Shown here: positions 42,034 to 50,726 of the stretch, piece after piece
How positions within the stretch are numbered: position 1 is the first letter of the stretch
How the letters are laid out: each line of letters begins with the position of its first letter
Source: Pseudomonas sp. P8_241
GTDB lineage: Bacteria; Pseudomonadota; Gammaproteobacteria; Pseudomonadales; Pseudomonadaceae
Direction: 5' to 3'
Length of the DNA: 64,000 bases
NCBI RefSeq assembly: GCF_034008315.1
Contig: NZ_CP125377.1
Span: 434,001 to 498,000, forward strand
Position numbers and translations under genes: made by a program
The notes under the pieces: generated by a model
The model's database searches: none
What the model saw: only the letters and a program-made list of their open reading frames with translations
What the model was told of the DNA's origin: nothing

Positions 42034-43236
42034 ATGAAGTCGTTATTTCCTAGTCATTTTGCTAGTGACCAAAACAGAATTAGTAATTTATGGGCGGAGT
42101 GCATATTCGTCTTTGATACAAATGTCCTGACCGGGATGTACAAATACTCCGATGAAACACGCGATGCTCTTTATCAAGTTATAGAATCACTTGGCGAAAG
42201 ATTGTGGATTCCTTATCAAGTTATGCTTGAGTATTTAGACAATCGTGCAAAAATTGTGCACGACCAATCGAAACTATACACTTCAGCAATTAGTAAGCTC
42301 GAAGAATTCAAGGCCGAATTGGAGATGCCAACTCGCCATCCATTTGTATCTAAAGATATTTACGAAGACTTTTGCAGGTCTACTGAAAAGGTTTTGGACG
42401 ATCTAAAAGATCGAAGAGATCTGCATGAAGGTAGAATTACAGATGATGATGTCAAAGCACGACTAGCTGAGCTGCTAGAGGGAAAAGTCGGACCAAAATA
42501 TTCCGCTGAAAAATTAAATGCCCTAGTGATAGAAGGCGATATTCGATATTCGCAAAAAATACCACCAGGATTCGAAGATAGAGATAAGCATAAAGGCTCA
42601 GTGCTTACAAAAGAAATCAACAAACGATATGGGGATTTGGTTTTTTGGAATCAGATTTTAGACAAGTCAAAAGAATCTTCAATTTCAGTAATTCTTGTTA
42701 CTGGTGAAAGAAAAGAAGATTGGTGGTCGATCTGCGGAGGCAAAACAATTGGCCCTCTTCCGGAGTTGATGGACGAATTCTTTGAATCTACTGGTAAAGA
42801 TTTTTACATATACTCAACTCACAGCTTCTTGAAGCTTGCGAATGAATACCTCCACCAGCATACATCTCCTGCGGCTGTTGAAGAGGTAAGAGACTCATTC
42901 ATTAACGAGAAACAACTTTCACTTCTAGAGCGAGATCTGTCCTCTCCTGAAGACGAGGTTGACGAAGTTGCGGTGGACAACTCTGCGTCGCGGAAATACG
43001 ACGTAAGTTACTATCAGCGAGAAGAGTTATTGATTGCGGCATCGATCACTCAAATGGATCTTGTGATACAAAACTTGCGCGACAAACTATCTGAAGCCGA
43101 ATTAGTATCCTCTCCTTCAGTAGTGACGATTTATAAGGGGCGGCTGGGCTATTCATTGAGAAGGCGGAAATCATTACGCATGAAGCAGCGATACTGTGCT
43201 CGTAGAATATCCCAGATGCTAGATGATTTAATTTGA
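42034..43236 (+). CDS. PIN-like domain protein (PIN_8/DUF4935 type)
   Basis: A 400-residue soluble protein. The N-terminal IFVFDTNVLTGMYKY supplies the first PIN aspartate. Further acidic positions come in INKRYGDLVFWNQI (near 205) and ILVTGERKEDWW (near 230), the pattern of the PIN_8 group, which places a long helical insertion between the first and later acidic residues. PIN domains are metal-dependent RNases. The C-terminal third (EEVRDSFINEKQL...) is charged and helical. AT-rich compared with neighbours, so recently acquired. Such proteins recur in defence islands; toxicity towards RNA is possible but unproven. Confidence 0.8.
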   Translation: MKSLFPSHFASDQNRISNLWAECIFVFDTNVLTGMYKYSDETRDALYQVIESLGERLWIPYQVMLEYLDNRAKIVHDQSKLYTSAISKLEEFKAELEMPTRHPFVSKDIYEDFCRSTEKVLDDLKDRRDLHEGRITDDDVKARLAELLEGKVGPKYSAEKLNALVIEGDIRYSQKIPPGFEDRDKHKGSVLTKEINKRYGDLVFWNQILDKSKESSISVILVTGERKEDWWSICGGKTIGPLPELMDEFFESTGKDFYIYSTHSFLKLANEYLHQHTSPAAVEEVRDSFINEKQLSLLERDLSSPEDEVDEVAVDNSASRKYDVSYYQREELLIAASITQMDLVIQNLRDKLSEAELVSSPSVVTIYKGRLGYSLRRRKSLRMKQRYCARRISQMLDDLI

Positions 43237-43465
43237 AATTTAGCAAAGTTGCATAAATAGATACGCCGCAGTGAGTTGGATCGAGCAAGACTGAGGTGAA
43301 CTTGATCTCCCTCAGGGGGCCGCTACCCTACGGATGTTTGCTAAGCTGCGCGTATCATTTTTTGCTCCATCACTCTAAACCGATTTAGCAGATAACAATC
43401 TTTGGTTGAATATAAATTATTCAAAGATGTGATCAGTACAAGCATTTTAAGTGTTGTAGCTGGCC

Positions 43466-44047
43466 TTATGAGTCATGGGCCTTATCTAAATAATCAAACA
43501 TTGTCGCCAAATTTTTCTTTATTAGATAGAGGGAGAGCATTAAAAAGCATATCGCCAAAATCACGAGAAACGCGCAAATTACTACGGATGTAACACTTTC
43601 AAACAAACCAATGGTTAGTTGGGCCACTGATGCTAAAAAGCTAAATGAGATTGTGTAAAAGAGTATGTTGCTCAATCTTCGTAGCGGTCGAAACAGAGGG
43701 GGATAGTTTTCATGACCATTTAGCTCCCTTCCGTCAAGCCAGTCCTGCTTGTATTTTGCGGAGTCATAAACCTCTTTCTTCATATTTACAATGATGAAAG
43801 TTTTAGCGGACATCAAAAACCCACCAAGCGCTAAAAATCCTGTAAAAAGGCTTCCTCTCAAATTTTTTGCATAGAAATCAAAAATCTTATTAGTTGTCCC
43901 TGGCTCTAAATATAAAAACCCTCTCAGGTGAATCTCTTTGGAGGTCGCCATAATCAAAACAACATAAAGCAATGCAGTAATGATCACTGCCACAACAAAC
44001 GCCCAGCATTCCTTGCTGTTAATTTGATAGTTTCTTTGAGAAGACAT
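43466..44047 (-). CDS. Four-helix membrane protein of an unknown two-gene module
   Basis: The 193-residue protein has four hydrophobic segments: ~14-34 (FVVAVIITALLYVVLIM), ~65-85 (LFTGFLALGGFLMSAKTFIIV), ~126-148 and ~152-172. A soluble loop of about 40 residues (KKEVYDSAKYKQDWLDGREL) lies between helices 2 and 3. No known family is recognised. It starts 29 bp inside the end of the upstream gene (44019-44957), so the two are coupled. AAGGAC precedes its ATG. A membrane partner beside a soluble partner is the build of several abortive-infection systems (for example Kiwa), but no sequence link to them is claimed. Confidence 0.75.
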   Translation of the reverse strand: MSSQRNYQINSKECWAFVVAVIITALLYVVLIMATSKEIHLRGFLYLEPGTTNKIFDFYAKNLRGSLFTGFLALGGFLMSAKTFIIVNMKKEVYDSAKYKQDWLDGRELNGHENYPPLFRPLRRLSNILFYTISFSFLASVAQLTIGLFESVTSVVICAFLVILAICFLMLSLYLIKKNLATMFDYLDKAHDS

Positions 44048-44957
44048 GTTTGTAGTCCTTTTCGCATTTCTCTTTGAGATCTTGAAACAAGTTGCAGCCT
44101 TTGATGTCGTTCATTTTGAAGGTGAGCAATTTTTTGATGAATTCATCATAGCTCAACTCCCCAAAATTCGCAGGAATATCCATAATTTTTACAGAAATCG
44201 GCTCATCTTGGTCATCGAGCACTTCGACTCTGGCAGTTTTGTTTTTAATGCCAGGTATCATGTTCTGTATACCTTTTATGATTAAATTCGAATCTACTGA
44301 GCTATCGAAGCGCACATGATGCTGGACCTTTTCTATAAGACCTTGCAGGGGTGATTCGTCACGCAAAGAGGCTTCGATGGAAGATATTTCGTACTTGAAG
44401 GATCGTATAGTTTTATATTTCTCTAAAACTTTCTCGATATCTTTCGATTGAATAATTATGTCAAATGCCATTCCAGGGAAAAAACGACTATTGATAGCTT
44501 TCAGCTGTTTTGCTGGTACAGCATCTCTGCCCCCGAGAGTTGAGATCTCTGCGGCTCTTTTGGCTTCTAATTTGCGCCTATAAAGACTAGTGATCATTGA
44601 GCCGAAATTAGGAGTGGTGCATGACCCGTGATGATATTGATAAATCCCCAAGCCATTGGCTTTGTTGATCAACAAGAAGTTGAATTCAGCTATTTTCTCC
44701 AGATTAGACAAATCCGAAATTTTGATTTCTAGACTGCTCCCGTTATTTACTAACGATGTAAATTTTTTTTGATTTTTTATTGTTATGACCGTTCCATATA
44801 TGTAGTTTTCGTCTTGGTCGATTATGATTTTTCTCGAGCTATCCGTGCGAATCGGAAAATCAATATCAGTCCCTACTAAGGAATCGAAAAAGCTTGAGAG
44901 TTCGATATCGCTTTTTTTTGTTGAGAAGGAAAAACCATAATTTTTAAGGATGTACAT
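44019..44957 (-). CDS. Soluble protein of an unknown two-gene module
   Basis: The 312-residue protein has no signal or membrane segment. Conserved-looking features are KANGLGIYQYHHGSCTTPNFGS around residues 110-130, a lysine/arginine helix (LYRRKLEAKRAAEIS), and a C-terminal domain with FDSSVDSNLIIKGIQNMIPG. I do not recognise the family; DUF4868 (KwaB) was considered and not supported. The gene is strongly AT-rich, lies in the island cargo zone, and overlaps the membrane protein gene by 29 bp. Sensor or effector function in defence is inference from context. Confidence 0.75.
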   Translation of the reverse strand: MYILKNYGFSFSTKKSDIELSSFFDSLVGTDIDFPIRTDSSRKIIIDQDENYIYGTVITIKNQKKFTSLVNNGSSLEIKISDLSNLEKIAEFNFLLINKANGLGIYQYHHGSCTTPNFGSMITSLYRRKLEAKRAAEISTLGGRDAVPAKQLKAINSRFFPGMAFDIIIQSKDIEKVLEKYKTIRSFKYEISSIEASLRDESPLQGLIEKVQHHVRFDSSVDSNLIIKGIQNMIPGIKNKTARVEVLDDQDEPISVKIMDIPANFGELSYDEFIKKLLTFKMNDIKGCNLFQDLKEKCEKDYKHVFSKKLSN

Positions 44958-45282
44958 TTTTTGCTCAATTTCCTTTTGATTCTCTAAAAACTATTTTATG
45001 CGTTATGCGGCAATTTGACATTACCAGCAGGGTTGGAAGATAGAGCAAATCTCAACGCCTAGGAACCAAATTTTGACCCGGACGACTCCCGATGGCCGCT
45101 CTCTGCCGGTCATGTTTGCTGAGGGGACAGGTCAAATCCGGTGCAAACTGCTGGTTAGGTGGATTGCAATTGGGGGGGGCAAGTCCGTGCAATTACCCAG
45201 GTGTCAACGGATCTGGAGAGTTGGCCCCAACCAGCGGCGAGTTCAGCTGTCTTTGCGCCCCCGTTACTCAAGGACTGTACCC
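44958..45282. other. Gap with no recognised gene
   Basis: Composition returns to GC-rich near 45060. The open frame that runs through 45073-45282 is the artificial upstream extension of the gene starting at 45283. Confidence 0.4.
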
Positions 45283-45501
45283 ATGCCAGATAACTCTGAA
45301 GCCAACATTGCCACAGCAGACGCTCACAATCTGCTCCTGCACAACCAGCACGCCATTAGTGCGGCCATTGAAGAGATGACAAAGTGGCTCCCTGAGAATG
45401 GAGTGGGGAGTGTCGCCACTAACGCAATTGCGGCCATGGAAACGCTGGAGACGAATGCTCAAGGCATCACAGATGCCATAATGCGACTGAGGCAGTTATA
45501 G
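45283..45501 (+). CDS. Small island protein of unknown function
   Basis: The 72-residue protein starts at ATG 45283 (AAGGA 9 nt upstream). Its sequence (NSEANIATADAHNLLLHNQH, then AISAAIEEMTKWLPENGVGS) is amphipathic and helical with no cysteines. The function is not recognised. It lies at the junction between the AT-rich cargo and the replication genes, on the opposite strand to the latter. Confidence 0.6.
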   Translation: MPDNSEANIATADAHNLLLHNQHAISAAIEEMTKWLPENGVGSVATNAIAAMETLETNAQGITDAIMRLRQL

Positions 45502-45818
45502 GCATCACCTAACTCCCGTAGCCCCTCCTTCATGAGCGAGTCCCGACCGTTTTCTGCCTGTCGTAACCGGGTGAATCTACAACCTATACCGGCCCGTCAT
45601 AGCCGGCAGATATTGATATAGCGAACAGCTAAGGGAGCATGTCCCGTTGATTTGATCTCGCAGCGGGTGCTGTCCAGCTGCGAAGCCGAGTCAAGGTAAG
45701 CGAACGGCTAACCGATTCATTGATGGGAGGTCAGGCCTGGTGGTCACTCGTTTTACGCGATGAACTTGGCGAAAGTCGGGCTTCGAATTACCCGCGTAAT
45801 CAAGCAGCGTGGAAGAAC
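45502..45818. other. Gap with no recognised gene
   Basis: No convincing gene. A plus-strand frame of 51 codons from ATG 45759 lacks a ribosome site and runs antisense into the gene at 45819-46175. Confidence 0.35.
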
Positions 45819-46175
45819 CTATGCCGGGGGAGTGACGTTCCACAAGTTAGGCAAGGGATCAGTTCTCTGCGCAGCCGCGATAGGGGTGACACCTGCATCC
45901 GGCCAGTGCCAGTGAGCAATTTCTAGCGCTTCGACGTTCGTTATGGGCTCTCCGATCATCATGCAAATTGTTTTGCCGTTACGGGTAATGCGCCAAGCGA
46001 CAAGGCGTGGCGCCTGGTCGTTCTCGGCCAACTCGGCCAGCAACTCCAGGCGGTGGGTGCGTACAAATTGTCGAACATCGTCGGTAAGCTGACTTTTGGG
46101 GGAGACGACTATGCGCTCCCCCTTAGCCTTGGCGAAAATTCCATGTCGATGGAGAAAATCAATCGCGGCGCCCAT
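45819..46175 (-). CDS. Small protein with TubC-docking-like N-terminus
   Basis: The 118-residue protein opens with IDFLHRHGIFAKAKGERIVV, then SPKSQLTDDVRQFVRTHRLELLAEL, a short helix-hairpin pattern like the TubC N-terminal docking fold seen at the edge of many mobile-element replication operons. The second half (LVAWRITRNGKTICMMIGEP, then ALEIAHWHWPDA) is a small beta-rich unit. It overlaps the ATPase gene by one base (TGATG), so it is translationally coupled and probably acts with it. The exact role is unknown. Confidence 0.7.
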   Translation of the reverse strand: MGAAIDFLHRHGIFAKAKGERIVVSPKSQLTDDVRQFVRTHRLELLAELAENDQAPRLVAWRITRNGKTICMMIGEPITNVEALEIAHWHWPDAGVTPIAAAQRTDPLPNLWNVTPPA

Positions 46176-47506
46176 CAGAGTTCTTCCGTGTCGAAGTCGT
46201 CGAAGATCGGCGGGGCGCCGAAGGTGCTCATTTCTTCTTGAAGATGCTCACTGTTTTTTGTGAGCACCTTTGAGATGTCTTGAGCATCTTTGGGCAGCAC
46301 CCAGCACCAGCCACTTTTCATTCCACGTTTAACTGCAATGACACCGAGATGATTTTTTGCGCGCTTGACTGTCGCCCAAGAGCAGCCCGCACTTTTTGCA
46401 TCTTCAACAATCTTTTCAGTAGCGATGGGACCGTCCTTGAGTTCTTCCTGAAGAAACTGGCAGGCACTCTCCAGCGCGTTGTGCTTTTCATGGGCTTCGG
46501 ATTCGGAGTTCTCTGTTCGCTCTGCATTGGCCAGGATGTCGCGGGCACTGCCATCGATCTTGTCACCCCATTGGACGCAGGTAGTTTCGATGCCATTGCC
46601 AATAGTGCAACTCTCTATGAAATATTCCACTCCGCCCTGATCGTTGCTGATATTTGACTTGGCGTGAGCGAGCACACGGGTGTTCGAGTTTTCCTGTTTG
46701 GCGGCCACTAGGACCGTGCGGGCTAATGCAGCGAAAGCTTGACTGCCGATCACCCGTTCAGCAGGAATGCCGCTGCTGCTTCCCTTGCTGAAGTGGCTGA
46801 TGCCGAGCACGGCACAGCTGTGCTTCTCGGCGAAGTCCACGACCCCCTGCAATCCCCGCCGAACATCATTGGCACGGTGCATATCGCCCTTGATTGCGCT
46901 GACGATGGGGTCGATCAACAACAAGGCAGCCCCGCCTTCGAAAGTTGCGATGGTTTCATTCAGCAGGTTGATATCGTTGGCCGGGTCGAAGGGCGAGCGC
47001 ACGCCTGAGGCATTGATACTTGCCGTGACGAAGCGCACACGGTTCAGGTCGGCGCCAGCTGCGATCAGTCGAGGGAGCAATGTATCCGCTATATCATCCT
47101 CGCTGCTCCATATGAGTACATTTCCGGGTTTCTTGCACTGCGCACCATCAGGCCAACGGCCTCCGTTAGTTAGGGTTGCGGCTAGTCCGATGGCCACGGT
47201 GGTTTTACCGCAGCCGCCTGCTCCCGCTAGGACAGTTAACTTGCCTCGTGCTATCCAGCCAGGCCATACCCACTGGATCGGCTGCGGGGTGACGCTGGAG
47301 GCCAGGGTAAGTTCGGCATGACAATTTGTATTCGCTCTTTGTTTCTGCTGACCCGAAATTGATCCAATAGTAAGGGGCGGGGCACCGACTGTAGTGTCAT
47401 TGATACTCCTCATGATGGACGCATCGGTATTTTGCAGCCTGTTGAAGATTTCCTCACAGTCTTGAATCGACGGTGGCTCATAGGGCGGGGGCTCAGAAAT
47501 ATTCAT
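46175..47506 (-). CDS. RepA-like AAA/RecA-type ATPase (helicase)
   Basis: The 443-residue protein starts at ATG 47506 after GGAGG; the primase stop overlaps by 4 bp (ATGA). It has Walker A AGAGGCGKTT near residue 90, the adjacent SSEDDIADTLLPRL, Walker B ALLLIDPIVSAI and the RecA-core GISHFSKG. This is the hexameric RepA/KaiC-like helicase type found in plasmid and satellite replication modules. The C-terminal third contains a winged-helix-like stretch (GPIATEKIVEDAKSAGCSWATVKRAKNHLGV). With the Toprim protein it should allow autonomous replication of the excised island. Confidence 0.88.
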   Translation of the reverse strand: MNISEPPPYEPPSIQDCEEIFNRLQNTDASIMRSINDTTVGAPPLTIGSISGQQKQRANTNCHAELTLASSVTPQPIQWVWPGWIARGKLTVLAGAGGCGKTTVAIGLAATLTNGGRWPDGAQCKKPGNVLIWSSEDDIADTLLPRLIAAGADLNRVRFVTASINASGVRSPFDPANDINLLNETIATFEGGAALLLIDPIVSAIKGDMHRANDVRRGLQGVVDFAEKHSCAVLGISHFSKGSSSGIPAERVIGSQAFAALARTVLVAAKQENSNTRVLAHAKSNISNDQGGVEYFIESCTIGNGIETTCVQWGDKIDGSARDILANAERTENSESEAHEKHNALESACQFLQEELKDGPIATEKIVEDAKSAGCSWATVKRAKNHLGVIAVKRGMKSGWCWVLPKDAQDISKVLTKNSEHLQEEMSTFGAPPIFDDFDTEEL

Positions 47507-48372
47507 TGCCGAGTCCTCCATTGGCGTAAATCGTTGAAGTCGGAGAACTCCAGCGGGGCGTCGTCCGGCCAGTCAGGAAACACCAATTTGCAGCCGAGCG
47601 CGGCGGCGGCCTTGGTTGCTGCTGTCCTGCCAGGGTTGCCTTCGGTCTGGCGGTCGTCGTCGCCTCCAAGAATCAGCTCAATGTTGGGATAGCGCTGGCG
47701 CCAGTGCTCACCCACTGCTAACAGGTTGTTCGCAGACATCGCGCAGGCCACGGCATGGCCGGTTTGCTCATAGAGCGTGGCACCGGTTGCCCAGCCTTCG
47801 CAGATGTACAGCGGTTGGCCCGGTTTTGGGTGACCGATAAGCGCATAGCAACCTTTCACCCGACCACCAAACAGGAACCACTTTGAGCCGTTCGAAGCGA
47901 TGCGTTGTAAGTTGACTAACTGCCCGTTGTGGTACATCGGCACCAGCAGCAGGTCGCCACGTTGGCGCAGCCCATGCGGGTGGCAGCCCTTGGCAAATAA
48001 GTAAGGATGGTAGGGATCAGCGGGGCTCGAATCGCTCAGCAGGTCACGTGCATGCTCGATGGCAGTCTGTTGACGTTGGTGCAATTCGGCCTCCCGCCGG
48101 CGTCGAGCATGCTCGATGCGTTGGGCGATCAGCTGCGCCTCGATTAGGTTGGCCGGCATGCGGCTTCTCCACTTATGCGTGGTACCTAGTTTCCAGCTGC
48201 CGAAGCAGCCCGAGGCGATGCCGTCGAGGTGCAACACATACCAGCCATTGCGGCTTCCGGGCCGGTCACCCGGAATGTGGAATCGGTGAAATTCACCATC
48301 AACTATGTGGCTAAGATTCAGAGCGCCATAGGCGGCTTGGATAGCGTCAAGGAAAGCGTTCGTAGGGTCCAT
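47503..48372 (-). CDS. Toprim-domain primase-like protein
   Basis: The 289-residue protein has an N-terminal region that resembles primase zinc-less domains (WYVLHLDGIASGCFGSWKLG) and a Toprim domain with the catalytic glutamate in LYICEGWATGATLYE and the DxD in LILGGDDDRQ. It primes DNA synthesis or recognises the origin. It is coupled by ATGA overlap to the RepA-like ATPase. A GC-rich hairpin with a T-run (around 48395-48450) lies just upstream of its start, in the AlpA-primase spacer. It is the typical primase of Pseudomonas integrative elements. Confidence 0.88.
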   Translation of the reverse strand: MDPTNAFLDAIQAAYGALNLSHIVDGEFHRFHIPGDRPGSRNGWYVLHLDGIASGCFGSWKLGTTHKWRSRMPANLIEAQLIAQRIEHARRRREAELHQRQQTAIEHARDLLSDSSPADPYHPYLFAKGCHPHGLRQRGDLLLVPMYHNGQLVNLQRIASNGSKWFLFGGRVKGCYALIGHPKPGQPLYICEGWATGATLYEQTGHAVACAMSANNLLAVGEHWRQRYPNIELILGGDDDRQTEGNPGRTAATKAAAALGCKLVFPDWPDDAPLEFSDFNDLRQWRTRQ

Positions 48373-48491
48373 TTTTGGAGCCTCCGGGGGCGATCTTCGG
48401 GCAAGCCGAGTTCGCCCCGCTGATTGCGGGTTGGCTTTTTTTCTCGTCTAAATCAACTGCTCAGGAGGTGTGCAGGATGGTAAGGAGGCTG

Positions 48492-48725
48492 TTAGGCAAC
48501 TTCTTCTCGGCTTTCCCGGATACGAGCATCCCTCCAAGTCAGCACCTCAGATTCGATCCAGACAGCAGACTTCGGTCCGAGCATGACTTGCTTGGGGAAC
48601 GTTCCGGAAGCGATGCGCCGATAAATCTCAGATGTGGAAAGAGTGGTCAGTGCTCGCACCTCAGGAAGTTTGATAAAACGGTGCGAGGCGTCGGATTGTT
48701 CGGGAGTGGTGGTTATGTGTGCCAT
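48492..48725 (-). CDS. AlpA-family transcriptional regulator
   Basis: The 77-residue protein starts at ATG 48725 (GAGG upstream; the longer frame to 48758 is less likely). The motif FIKLPEVRALTTLSTSEIYRRI, then FPKQVMLGPKSAVWIESEV is the excisionase-like winged HTH of AlpA/prophage regulators. In P4-like elements AlpA controls integrase expression and excision. It lies between the hypothetical gene at 48831 and the primase gene, in the same direction. Confidence 0.9.
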   Translation of the reverse strand: MAHITTTPEQSDASHRFIKLPEVRALTTLSTSEIYRRIASGTFPKQVMLGPKSAVWIESEVLTWRDARIRESREEVA

Positions 48726-48830
48726 GTTTAGCGACCTCATGGGTTGCGTGGGAAACATGGGGTAGATGTTGTCTAAGAAGATTTCATAGGAAAACTCCCC
48801 GACCGTAGGGAAATGGGGTTTTACGTACGA

Positions 48831-49304
48831 TCAGGGGGTTTTTTTAGGGCGCCCCGGTTGTAATGCGTAAGCTGGTGCCGCAGATCGTATCCAATCCTTA
48901 ATCTGATCGGGCTTATCTGGTAGTAATTTACGGTGCTCTTTGTACAGCTCGGCGAAAACAGATTGTGCCATTTCGCCAATGCGGATTTTTTGAGCTGTAT
49001 CGTTCTGCCATAACTGTTTGGCTGTCTGCTGGGCTATTTTTCGCAGAGCACCTCTTTCTTTGTTGAGCTTCGCAAGCCCGTAAAATCGTGTATCGCCGCT
49101 ACGCGCCTCAGGTGAAAGGGACGTTTCTTCCGCCGATGGATCTCCCTCGTAGCGGGCAAGGCCCGCTTTGATGGTACGCAGAAGAACTGCCGCAGGGTCA
49201 TTCGCCCCCCTCAATGGTTCACCTACTTTTAGCATTTGCCAATTCGGTTCAAGCGCTTGCTCAACTTGCTTGATAAACGGGGCGGGCTTGTCTGGCTTAT
49301 CCAT
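48831..49304 (-). CDS. Island backbone protein of unknown function
   Basis: The 157-residue charged, helical protein (LNKERGALRKIAQQTAKQLW, then QKIRIGEMAQSVFAELYKEH) has no recognisable domain and ends in a basic tail (PGRPKKTP). It has the same direction as its neighbours and lies between the integrase and alpA genes, the place where many Pseudomonas islands carry a replication or regulatory accessory protein. Confidence 0.7.
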   Translation of the reverse strand: MDKPDKPAPFIKQVEQALEPNWQMLKVGEPLRGANDPAAVLLRTIKAGLARYEGDPSAEETSLSPEARSGDTRFYGLAKLNKERGALRKIAQQTAKQLWQNDTAQKIRIGEMAQSVFAELYKEHRKLLPDKPDQIKDWIRSAAPAYALQPGRPKKTP

Positions 49305-49427
49305 TGTTCCGGTCTCCCAAAGGCCAGCCTCTCTAGCGTTGACAAGGCTGGCAGCGGTTTAAGTGGATTTATCCACAGCGATGGATTGAGACTAGTTGGA
49401 AATGCTTGGGAAGTTAAAATGAGGCGA

Positions 49428-50651
49428 TCACGCCTTGCGTTTGATGCTCACCACATTGGCACTCGTGCATAGGGCGTCAATTGAGTCGGCCCAGGCCTGC
49501 ATCATGTCTTCACGTTGGGGCAGATAGGTGGCGTGGTTATAGGTGTCGCGGATTTCGTCAGCGTCACCATGGGCAAGCTGGCGCTCGATCCAGTCGGAGT
49601 TATAACCTCGCCCGTTCAGTTCGGTACTCAGCAGGTGGCGGAAGCCGTGGCCGGTTTGGCGGCCTTCATATCCCATCAAGCGCAGTGCCTTGTTGATGGT
49701 GTTCTCGCTCATCGGGCGGTCCGGGTTTTGCTGACCTGGGAATAGGAGGGAGAAGCTACCGGAGATTTCGTGAAGGTGGCGCAGGATGGCAACAGCTTGG
49801 CTGGGGAGGGGCACAGCATGGGAGCGGCGGGCCTTCATACGCTCTTTGGGGATCGTCCAGGTATCACAGTCAAGATCAAATTCATCCCAGCGCGCAGCTC
49901 GTAATTCGCCAGGTCGAACAGCGGTCAGGAGCAGCAGTCGGATAGCGCAACGGGTGAAGGTGTGAATCTTGGCGATTTCGAGCTTGCTCAATAACACAGG
50001 CAGCTCGGCGAAGGTGACATGCGGATGGTGTCGGACCGCCTTTGCTGGTGCGGCTACCACGTTCAGGTCGGTGGCTGGGTTGCTCTCCACCACGCCCCGG
50101 ACCAAACCGTATCGGAATATCTGGTGTAACCACTGGCGAATTTTACCAGCGGCATTGAGGGTGCCTCGTGCCTCCACCTTGCGCACTAGTTCCACCAGGT
50201 CGGGGCGGGTAATGCTGGTGATGGGGCGGGCACCAATGCTTGGGAGAAGGTCGTTTTCCAGATACAGCTTGGCTTTGTAGGCGGTGCTCTCGGCCCAGCG
50301 TGGTGCATTGTAGGAGTACCACTCCCGCGCCAGCACTTCAAAGGTCAGCTTGTCGGCCTTCTGTGCCTGTTTGGCGGCTTGGCGTTCAGAACTTGGATCG
50401 ATGCCGTCTGCGAGCAATTGGCGTGCCTCCTCGCGCCGCTGGCGAGCTTTCTGAAGAGGAATAGTTGGGTATGCCCCCAAGGCCAAGCGTTTTTCTTTTT
50501 CGGAGTGGCGGTATTTCAGGCGCCAGAGCTTCGAGCCGTTCGGCATGATCTCCAAGTACAGACCATGACCGTCGCTTAGCTTGTAGGACTTTTCCTTGGA
50601 TTTAGCCGCTTTGATTGTGGAGTCGGTCAGCGGAATGGTTTTGCGTGGCAT
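49428..50651 (-). CDS. P4-type tyrosine integrase
   Basis: The 407-residue recombinase starts at ATG 50651 (MPRKTIPLTDSTIKAAK); the longer frame to 50810 crosses the arm sites. The N-terminal DUF4102-type arm-binding domain (YKLSDGHGLYLEIMPNGSKLWRLKYRH) is typical of P4/CP4-57 integrases. Catalytic residues are visible: Arg in TAVRPGELRAARW, His-X-X-Arg in GHGFRHLLST, and Tyr in YNHATYLPQRE. It lies next to tRNA-Phe, its probable attachment site, and catalyses insertion and excision of the island. Confidence 0.95.
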   Translation of the reverse strand: MPRKTIPLTDSTIKAAKSKEKSYKLSDGHGLYLEIMPNGSKLWRLKYRHSEKEKRLALGAYPTIPLQKARQRREEARQLLADGIDPSSERQAAKQAQKADKLTFEVLAREWYSYNAPRWAESTAYKAKLYLENDLLPSIGARPITSITRPDLVELVRKVEARGTLNAAGKIRQWLHQIFRYGLVRGVVESNPATDLNVVAAPAKAVRHHPHVTFAELPVLLSKLEIAKIHTFTRCAIRLLLLTAVRPGELRAARWDEFDLDCDTWTIPKERMKARRSHAVPLPSQAVAILRHLHEISGSFSLLFPGQQNPDRPMSENTINKALRLMGYEGRQTGHGFRHLLSTELNGRGYNSDWIERQLAHGDADEIRDTYNHATYLPQREDMMQAWADSIDALCTSANVVSIKRKA

Positions 50652-50692
50652 TGGGGCATCTCCGTAGGGGCATGAAATAGACCGAACCGGAT

Positions 50693-50726
50693 GTGCCCCC
50701 CGATATGCCCCCAAAGATTGGGGCAT
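50693..50726. other. Arm-type integrase sites, tRNA-proximal end
   Basis: GTGCCCCCCGA (50693), ATGCCCCCAAA (50705) and an inverted TTGGGGCAT (50718) lie between the integrase start and the tRNA. They match the doublet at 36685-36708. Confidence 0.5.

Noticed and set aside
43466..44957. Assignment of the two-gene module as Kiwa (KwaA/KwaB)
   Set aside because: Only the membrane-plus-soluble layout agrees; I see no sequence match to DUF4868, and the gene order differs.
45720..45926. Plus-strand small ORFs antisense to the TubC-like gene
   Set aside because: No ribosome site; the minus-strand gene is coupled to the ATPase gene and better supported.
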